NCBI GenBank assembly: GCA_003452695.1
Contig: DMNP01000321.1
Coordinates: 1-5,258, forward strand
Source of the DNA: Eggerthellaceae bacterium
GTDB taxonomy: Bacteria; Actinomycetota; Coriobacteriia; Coriobacteriales; Eggerthellaceae
Length of the DNA: 5,258 nucleotides
Reading direction: 5' to 3'
The position numbers were made by a program, and so were the translations under genes. Within the stretch, counting starts at the first letter, position 1. Every line of letters starts with the position of its first letter. Below the pieces are notes generated by a model that did not search any database, was not told the DNA's origin, and saw only the letters and a program-made list of their open reading frames with translations. This document shows positions 1-4,160 of this stretch, one piece after another.

Positions 1-33
1 AGGCCGTGGGTTCGAATCCCGCAGGGGACGCCA
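1..33 (+). tRNA. 3' end of a tRNA gene (partial, isotype undetermined)
   Basis: Only the last 33 bases of this tRNA are in the window. Bases 1-5 (AGGCC) fit a five-base class I variable loop ending in C48. Bases 6-10 and 18-22 form a 5-bp T-stem (one G-U pair) closing the seven-base loop TTCGAAT at 11-17. Bases 23-29 are the 3' acceptor strand (AGGGGAC), base 30 is a G discriminator, and 31-33 are an encoded CCA. A G discriminator with a short variable loop would fit tRNAs such as Asp, Asn, Gln or Trp. A class II Ser tRNA cannot be fully excluded, because the bases before position 1 are missing. The gene converges on the minus-strand operon ending at 281. Confidence 0.88.
14..33 (+). repeat. 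Direct repeat copy 1: tRNA 3' end (att-like)
   Basis: The 20 bases GAATCCCGCAGGGGACGCCA, from the last part of the T-loop to the CCA, recur exactly at 196-215. This copy lies in the tRNA gene itself. The match starts inside the T-loop and stops exactly at the CCA, which is the typical extent of a tRNA-targeted attachment core for tyrosine recombinases. That the repeat is a recombination product is inference; the identity is directly visible. Confidence 0.85.
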
Positions 34-117
34 GGATTACTAGATTCCCCGCAATATCAGTCTCTCTTCGCCAAAAGACGCCCTGGATTCGAACCGGTGA
101 GGTGGAAACGCGTTAAT

Positions 118-141
118 AAAACAGTCCAGTGGACTGTTTTT
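118..141. terminator. Bidirectional intrinsic terminator / dispersed-type palindrome
   Basis: Bases 118-127 (AAAACAGTCC) and 131-140 (GGACTGTTTT) are perfect reverse complements, separated by the three-base loop AGT. On the plus strand the stem ends in a run of five T (137-141); on the minus strand it ends in TTTTATT. It lies 84 bases after the plus-strand tRNA and about 140 bases past the stop of the convergent histidine kinase, so it could end transcription from both sides. The stem is not very GC-rich, so its strength is uncertain. The core palindrome looks like one that recurs in Coriobacteriia intergenic regions, but that is recollection and was not checked. Confidence 0.6.
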
Positions 142-143
142 AG

Positions 144-195
144 CGTTTCGGGCGGAGCGCGCAAGCGCGGAGCCGTTGTTTCGCGAAGCGAAACG
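144..195. repeat. Structured block bounded by 7-bp inverted repeats
   Basis: The ends CGTTTCG (144-150) and CGAAACG (189-195) are perfect inverted repeats. Inside are GCGC (157-160) and GCGC (165-168) closing a GCAA tetraloop. This is flanked by GGC (151-153) and GCC (172-174) across a purine-rich internal loop. A competing 7-bp hairpin is formed by GTTTCGC (178-184) and GCGAAAC (188-194) with loop GAA. The right end abuts the second copy of the tRNA 3' end without a gap. It could be a REP-like or miniature repeat, part of an attachment site, or transcript 3'-end structure. No coding potential is seen. Confidence 0.5.
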
Positions 196-215
196 GAATC
201 CCGCAGGGGACGCCA
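196..215 (+). repeat. Direct repeat copy 2: displaced tRNA 3' end (att-like scar)
   Basis: This is an exact 20-base copy of 14-33, offset by 182 bases. It is not preceded by a T-stem or variable loop: the upstream bases are CGAAACG rather than GTGGGTTC, and the downstream bases CCCCC differ from GGATT after copy 1. It is therefore a fragment and not a second tRNA gene. Flanking divergence right at both ends is what a site-specific duplication leaves. The 162 bases between the copies contain no integrase, so any mobile element has been lost or this is only a residual att site. Confidence 0.8.
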
Positions 216-280
216 CCCCCAGCAGCAACCACCGTAATGGCCGCCGGTCGCGGTCCCGCCTACGCGCGAGGCGCGCATTC

Positions 281-1516
281 CTATGCATCCCGCAGCACGC
301 AGGTGAAGGTTATGCGCCCCGCTTTCCAACTGGCCTTTATGGATCCGTGGTAGCGTTTGCAGATGCTCTCGGCCACGGACAGGCCGATGCCATAGCCCTG
401 CTGGTTCTCGTGCGATTCGTCTTCGCGATAGAACCGGTCGAAGAACCGTTGGTAATCCACGTCGGAGCCCTCGGCGAAATCGTTGGAAACCACGAGCGTG
501 AACCCGCGGCCGATCATCGCGGGAGACAGCCGCACCGACACCGACCCCCCGGCGTCGCAATACTTTATGGCGTTGTCCACGAGCAGGCAGGTAAGCTGTT
601 CGATGGACGCCGTGCTTCCGCGCACGCTCACGCCCGTGGAAAGGGAGCTTTCCAGCCCCACGTCCGATTGCTGCGCAACGGAGCGAAACGATTCCACCGC
701 AGCGGCAACCGTGGAGCTGACGTCCACGTCTGCAAGCTCTTGCTCCTCGGCACCGCGCTCGGCGCCGCGCACGATGGTCATAAGGTCGCGCACGAGGCCT
801 TCCAGCCTGTCCACCTGCGCCAGCGTGGATTTCGTCCACTCCGTTTCACCCGAAATCATCTCGGTGACCTCGGTGTTCGCGCGGATGACGGCTATGGGCG
901 TTTTCAGCTCGTGGCTGGCGTTCGTCATGAACCGCTGCTGGCGACGCGCGCTTTCCACTTCGGGACGTATGGCCCGCCTCGAGAAGAACATCACGCTGAA
1001 CAGGGTGATGATAACGGCAACCACGCTCAGCAGCAACGTGCTCGAAACCACCTGCGCCATGTTGGACAGCTGAAACGAGCAATCCAGGAACACGACCATC
1101 GATCCCGCATCGGTGGGCCCTTCCTTGTAGAAGAAGCTTCCTGCTTGGGTCAATCCGACTTGGACCTTCGGGTCGGAGGCGCTTTCGGCCATCTGCATGG
1201 CGCTGGAAACGTCCACGAGCGCAACGTGCGAAATGTCCACATTCGCCACCCGGCCTTCTTCGTCGAAGTAGACGACGAAGAACCGCAGGCCGTAGTTGGC
1301 TTCTTCGTGGTAGAGGCCATTGTGGTAGTTCGCCTCGGCCGGCATCTGGCCGCCAGCGTCCATGATGGCGTCGATGGTGTCGTTGGCCTGCTGGCGTATG
1401 GCAGCGATATTGGATACAAGCGTGGCGATACCCATGAAGGCAATGACCACGCAGAAACTGGCCATGGCTATGGCGATGAAGGTCCTGCGCAGCTTCGCGA
1501 TTGCCCGTGGGTTCAT
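281..1516 (-). CDS. Membrane sensor histidine kinase (two-component system)
   Basis: This 411-residue protein would autophosphorylate on histidine in response to an extracytoplasmic signal and pass the phosphate to the regulator encoded just upstream. Residues about 12-40 form a first membrane helix, about 41-155 an outside sensor region of no recognised family, and about 156-179 a second helix. The dimerisation/phosphoacceptor motif is FMTNASHELKTP with His202. The N box is LLVDNAIKYC (Asn315), the F box FFDRFYRED (about 358-366), and the G2 box GYGIGLSVAESI (from 374). The expected G1 glycine motif is degenerate: VVSNDFAEGSD (342-352) has Asn-Asp-Phe where DxGxG is usual, as in some Gram-positive-type kinases with a VSN motif. 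Start ATG (1514-1516) overlaps the regulator stop by four bases (ATGA) and has only a weak ribosome-binding site, so translation is probably coupled. The gene is the last of the operon. The ligand is unknown. Confidence 0.95.
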   Translation of the reverse strand: MNPRAIAKLRRTFIAIAMASFCVVIAFMGIATLVSNIAAIRQQANDTIDAIMDAGGQMPAEANYHNGLYHEEANYGLRFFVVYFDEEGRVANVDISHVALVDVSSAMQMAESASDPKVQVGLTQAGSFFYKEGPTDAGSMVVFLDCSFQLSNMAQVVSSTLLLSVVAVIITLFSVMFFSRRAIRPEVESARRQQRFMTNASHELKTPIAVIRANTEVTEMISGETEWTKSTLAQVDRLEGLVRDLMTIVRGAERGAEEQELADVDVSSTVAAAVESFRSVAQQSDVGLESSLSTGVSVRGSTASIEQLTCLLVDNAIKYCDAGGSVSVRLSPAMIGRGFTLVVSNDFAEGSDVDYQRFFDRFYREDESHENQQGYGIGLSVAESICKRYHGSIKASWKAGRITFTCVLRDA

Positions 1517-2223
1517 GACGCTGCGCCGTTCTGGCCGCTCGGGTCAGCCGCATCTGCCGATTGAACGAGGACGTAGCCCCCGTCCGATGAGGTAACGAGC
1601 GCATCGGCGCCAACTGCCTCCAGCTTGTCGCGCAGGTAGCGCACGTACAGCTCGACGGCCGCATCGCCGCCGCCGTCTGCACCCCACACGCGTTCGGACA
1701 GGAAATCGCCATGCAGCACGCGGCCCGCGTTCAGCACGAACGTGCGCAGCAGTTCGAATTCGGCATGCGACAGCCGCACGCTGTTGCGCGCCCGCAATTC
1801 ATAGGTGTCGGATTTCAGCTCCAGGTTGCCGAAGCGCAGGTCGCCCGTGCCGTAATCGGTGTTGCGCCGCGCAAGCGACCGAATGCGCGCCGTTAGCTCC
1901 TTCATGGCGAAGGGCTTTGACAAGTAGTCGTCCGCCCCGGCATCGAGCCCCTCCACCCGGTCGTCAACCTCGGTTTTGGCGGTCAGCAGGATGACGGGCG
2001 TCACATCGCCCGACGCGCGCATGTCGCGCAGCACCTCGATGCCGTTTTTCTGCGGCATCATTATATCGAGCACCACCACGTCGAACACGCCATCGGCCAG
2101 GGCCTGCGATGCCTCTTCGCCATCGAAGCAGGCCGTAACCTCGTAGCCTTCGTGCTGCAACACGGCGCACACCGCTCGGCTCAGGTCCACGGTGTCTTCC
2201 GCATACAGGATTCTCGTTGCCAT
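1513..2223 (-). CDS. OmpR/PhoB-family response regulator
   Basis: The 236-residue protein is a DNA-binding transcription factor controlled by phosphorylation. The receiver domain spans about 3-117: acidic pocket Glu9-Asp10, phosphoacceptor Asp53 in VVVLDIMMP, Thr81 in ILLTAK, and Lys103 in LSKPF. A winged-helix effector domain follows at about 127-221, with LSHAEFELLRTFVLNAGRV and the recognition-helix region AAVELYVRYLRDKL before the C-terminal wing (TSSDGGYVLV). The last 16 residues are a polar, probably unstructured tail. ATG at 2223 was chosen because the protein then begins directly at the first receiver strand (MATRILYAED) and a strong AGGAGGG lies six bases upstream. A longer open frame continues upstream to 2664, but it is out of register with any family homology and runs antiphase through the synthetase gene. 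The stop overlaps the kinase start, the classical arrangement of a cognate pair. Target promoters are unknown. Confidence 0.96.
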   Translation of the reverse strand: MATRILYAEDTVDLSRAVCAVLQHEGYEVTACFDGEEASQALADGVFDVVVLDIMMPQKNGIEVLRDMRASGDVTPVILLTAKTEVDDRVEGLDAGADDYLSKPFAMKELTARIRSLARRNTDYGTGDLRFGNLELKSDTYELRARNSVRLSHAEFELLRTFVLNAGRVLHGDFLSERVWGADGGGDAAVELYVRYLRDKLEAVGADALVTSSDGGYVLVQSADAADPSGQNGAAS

Positions 2224-2229
2224 GTTCGT

Positions 2230-2236
2230 CCCTCCT
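2230..2236 (-). promoter_or_regulatory. Shine-Dalgarno site of the response regulator
   Basis: The minus strand reads AGGAGGG, six bases before the ATG at 2223. It fixes the regulator start and rejects the longer upstream reading frame. It lies in the 44-base gap after the synthetase stop, which contains no U-tract terminator. Confidence 0.85.
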
Positions 2237-2267
2237 GCGCGCCGTTTCCCCGCCTGCGCCCCGTACC

Positions 2268-2915
2268 TTAGCGCTGCTCCATGATCAGGTCGTGCAGCGC
2301 CTGCATGGAAAGGTCGGTCGAGGCCAATTCGTCGGCGCAGCGTTTCAGCTCGGCTATGATAAGCCCCTCGTTGGCAGGCGCCTCCTTCTTGTATTTCAGA
2401 TGATGCTCGAGCGCGGCCCACGTGTCCATCGAAATCGTGCGCAACTGCACTTCCACGAAGAACCCGCGCGCGTCTCCCCCGCCATCCGGCCCTTCGTCGC
2501 AGCCAATCGGCGACCTGCCATCCGCCGTTCGCAGTATCATGTGGAAGCTTCGATAGCCGTTGGGCTTCGCGTTGCGGATGTAGTCCTTTTCCTCGAACAC
2601 CTCGAAGCCGTCGAGCGCCGCCAGATGATTCCGTACGAGCTGCACATCGTTCAGGAAGGCGCACACGACGCGAAACCCGATGGCGTCATGTATTTCCACG
2701 AGCGCCGAATGCGGTGTTTCGGGCAACCCGCGGCGACGGCATTTCTCGCGCATCGACTCTTCGGACTTGATGCGCGTCAGGCAATGTTCGACCGGGTCCA
2801 GGCCCGTTTGCGCGCATATGCGCGTGCGCAAATCCGCTATCGATTCTTCCAGCTCGTTTTGCAACTGCTCCATCTGGCTGCGGTTGGCGCCGTATATGCA
2901 TTCCGTTTCCAGCAT
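2268..2915 (-). CDS. Small alarmone synthetase ((p)ppGpp synthetase, RelQ/YjbM-like)
   Basis: This 215-residue protein has only the RelA/SpoT nucleotidyltransferase domain, with no hydrolase, TGS or ACT domain. It would transfer pyrophosphate from ATP to GTP or GDP to make the stringent-response alarmone in the cytoplasm. Visible motifs in order: the ATP-binding basic stretch RIKSEESMREKCRRR (about 48-62); the metal-binding Asp77 in IHDAIGFRVVC; KDYI (110-113) and the G-loop KPNGYRSFH (117-125), whose Tyr121 would stack on guanine; the catalytic Glu155 in VEVQLRT; and MDTWAALEHHLKYK (163-176). An amphipathic N-terminus (about 11-31) and a helical C-terminus (about 180-213) resemble the oligomerising ends of RelQ-type enzymes. 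A glycine/aspartate-rich loop (about 131-151) separates the G-loop from the catalytic strand. ATG at 2915 is nine bases after the glycosyltransferase stop and has a weak ribosome-binding site, so coupling is likely. Met15 is a less likely alternative start because the family needs the N-terminal helix. Confidence 0.94.
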   Translation of the reverse strand: MLETECIYGANRSQMEQLQNELEESIADLRTRICAQTGLDPVEHCLTRIKSEESMREKCRRRGLPETPHSALVEIHDAIGFRVVCAFLNDVQLVRNHLAALDGFEVFEEKDYIRNAKPNGYRSFHMILRTADGRSPIGCDEGPDGGGDARGFFVEVQLRTISMDTWAALEHHLKYKKEAPANEGLIIAELKRCADELASTDLSMQALHDLIMEQR

Positions 2916-2924
2916 GGGCGCCGC

Positions 2925-3905
2925 CTACAGCCGGTGCACCGCAGCGCCGCCGTATTGCTCGTAGGCGGCGATCACCTGCAGCTCGTACTGCTTGCGCGAG
3001 CCTTTCACCACGGTGTCCAGCACCAGGCCGCACACGAGCGAGAGCATGCCGGCAAGCACGAGCGCGACAGCCAGCAGGGCCGTGGGAAGGCGTGGCACCA
3101 GGCCCGTGGCGGCGAATTCGGCCACGACGGGAATGCCGGCTATCAGGCCGAGTACCACGAACAGCAGCGACAGCCAGCCGAACAGGGCCATGGGGCGATA
3201 ATCCTTGAACAGCGACATGATGGTGCGCAGCACCTTCATGCCGTCCGAGAACGTGGAGAGCTTCGATTCGGACCCCTCGGGACGGTCGCGGTAGTCGATG
3301 GGCACCTCCACGATGCGCCAGCCCTTGTCCACGGCATGGATGGAAAGCTCGGTTTCTATCTCGAAGCCCGGAGAGAGCACGGGGGTGGTCTTGGCGAACA
3401 CGCGGTTGAAGGCGCGGTAGCCGGTCATCACGTCGCAGTACTCGAAGCCGTAGATCCACTTTATGAGCACGCGCACCAGGTCGTTTCCGAATCCGTGGAA
3501 GGCGCGGTCGTTCTCGGCCCCGTAAGTGCCGTTGGACAGGCGGTCGCCCACGACCATATCTGCTTCGCCGGCTGCGAGTGGCGCTATAAGCTGGGATGCG
3601 GCTTCGGCCGGATACGTGTCGTCGCCATCGACCATCACGTAGTAATCGGCGTCGATTTCGCGCAGCATGCTGCGCACCACGTTGCCCTTGCCCTGCCGGC
3701 GCTCGGGAACGACCACCGCGCCATGCTCCGCGGCGATGCGCGCGGTGTTATCCGACGAGTTGTTGTCGTACACGTATATGACCGCCTGCGGCAGCGCAGC
3801 CCGAAAGTCGTCGACGACCTTCGCGATGGTCACTTCCTCGTTGTAGCACGGTATGAGCACGGCGACGCTGCCGTCCATGCCCCGCCCCGATGTCGTGTCC
3901 TCCAT
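2925..3905 (-). CDS. Family 2 glycosyltransferase, polyprenyl-phosphate sugar transferase type
   Basis: The 326-residue protein has a cytoplasmic GT-A domain followed by two membrane helices. Its likely reaction is transfer of a sugar from a nucleotide-sugar donor to a polyprenyl phosphate at the inner face of the membrane, supplying envelope glycan modification. Motifs: VAVLIPCYNEE (14-24) at the first strand; YVYDNNSSDNT (44-54) in the donor site; metal-binding DGDDTYP (93-99); CDVMTGYRAFNR (157-168) and GFEIETEL (180-187); and DYRDRPEGSESKLSTFSDGMKVL (204-226), characteristic of dolichyl-phosphate mannosyltransferase and GtrB-like enzymes. Hydrophobic segments lie at about 239-263 and 273-299, and the C-terminal 27 residues are cytoplasmic or peripheral. 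ATG at 3905 is preceded four bases upstream by AGGAGGG; Met10 is an alternative with a poorer site. This is the first gene of the putative operon. The sugar and lipid carrier cannot be read from sequence. Confidence 0.94.
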   Translation of the reverse strand: MEDTTSGRGMDGSVAVLIPCYNEEVTIAKVVDDFRAALPQAVIYVYDNNSSDNTARIAAEHGAVVVPERRQGKGNVVRSMLREIDADYYVMVDGDDTYPAEAASQLIAPLAAGEADMVVGDRLSNGTYGAENDRAFHGFGNDLVRVLIKWIYGFEYCDVMTGYRAFNRVFAKTTPVLSPGFEIETELSIHAVDKGWRIVEVPIDYRDRPEGSESKLSTFSDGMKVLRTIMSLFKDYRPMALFGWLSLLFVVLGLIAGIPVVAEFAATGLVPRLPTALLAVALVLAGMLSLVCGLVLDTVVKGSRKQYELQVIAAYEQYGGAAVHRL

Positions 3906-3909
3906 GCAG

Positions 3910-3916
3910 CCCTCCT
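3910..3916 (-). promoter_or_regulatory. Shine-Dalgarno site of the glycosyltransferase
   Basis: The minus strand reads AGGAGGG, four bases before the ATG at 3905. It supports this start over the internal Met10 at 3878, and marks the entry point of ribosomes to the operon. Confidence 0.75.
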
Positions 3917-3931
3917 AGCGCAAGGTACTTC

Positions 3932-3937
3932 ATTCTA
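3932..3937 (-). promoter_or_regulatory. Candidate -10 box for the four-gene operon
   Basis: The minus strand reads TAGAAT, matching four of six consensus bases including the conserved A2 and T6. It sits 26 bases upstream of the glycosyltransferase ATG, giving a short leader. No good TTGACA-like box lies 16-18 bases further up, so this is weak. The surrounding 3921-3981 is the most AT-rich part of the intergenic region, in keeping with a promoter. Confidence 0.3.
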
Positions 3938-4160
3938 GTACAGAAATGCTTTGCATGACATGGGGATATCGTGTATTGCAACAGGGGTTGCCGACGCCGA
4001 ACAATCCCGCCCTGTGCAGCTCGGGCGGCCGAGCGCGAGGGGTGTGTGAACTGGAACCACGCCGGATTTCCGGTCGCTGGCCGGCTGGAGACGCCGTCGT
4101 CTCCACGCGCGTCGGCGCGTTGCAAGCGAAGCGCTGGACCGCCTGATTAACGTGCGCTTT

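Larger units (their letters stand above)
3906..4160. other. Intergenic region with multiple short hairpins
   Basis: No convincing gene is seen in these 255 bases. Inverted repeats, given as arm pairs: 3978-3982/3987-3991 (GCAAC), 4007-4012/4023-4028 (CCGCCC), 4087-4093/4098-4104 (GGAGACG, 7 bp, four-base loop), 4105-4110/4115-4120 (ACGCGC, four-base loop, directly abutting the previous hairpin) and 4154-4158/4163-4167 (GCGCT, across the helicase stop codon). None is followed by a clear U-run on the minus strand, so an intrinsic terminator for the helicase is not obvious. The tandem hairpins at 4087-4120 could be a transcript 3'-end structure, a small RNA element or simply GC-rich sequence. 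The right-hand two thirds is very GC-rich; the part near the glycosyltransferase is AT-richer. Confidence 0.5.

Noticed and set aside
76..105. A second tRNA on the minus strand at the T-arm-like sequence
   Set aside because: The T-stem would have mismatches, there is no acceptor strand or CCA at the expected distance, and no anticodon arm upstream. At most it is a fragment.
264..276. 5-bp GCGCG hairpin just after the histidine kinase stop as its terminator
   Set aside because: It has no U-tract and lies in alternating GC sequence that forms such stems easily. The hairpin at 118-141 is a better terminator candidate.
57..839. Minus-strand frame overlapping the end of the histidine kinase
   Set aside because: It is an alternative frame through the kinase catalytic domain with Arg/Gly-rich low-complexity translation. 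It also crosses the terminator-like hairpin and the tRNA-end repeat.
176..1564. Plus-strand open frame of 462 codons antisense to the histidine kinase
   Set aside because: Its translation is His/Arg/Gly-rich with no recognisable motif, while the opposite strand has a full histidine kinase. It is the usual mirror frame of a GC-rich gene.
2224..2664. N-terminal extension of the response regulator to 2664
   Set aside because: The receiver domain begins right at the ATG at 2223, which has a strong ribosome-binding site. The extension lies inside the synthetase gene in another frame.
2217..3938. Plus-strand open frame of 573 codons opposite the synthetase and glycosyltransferase
   Set aside because: It runs antisense across two well-supported genes and their junction, is rich in His/Arg/Ala/Val, and shows no domain. 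It is a shadow of GC-biased codon use.
3946..4146. Small plus-strand open frame of 66 codons in the intergenic region
   Set aside because: It has no good ribosome-binding site, no motif and unremarkable composition. GC-rich DNA gives such frames by chance.
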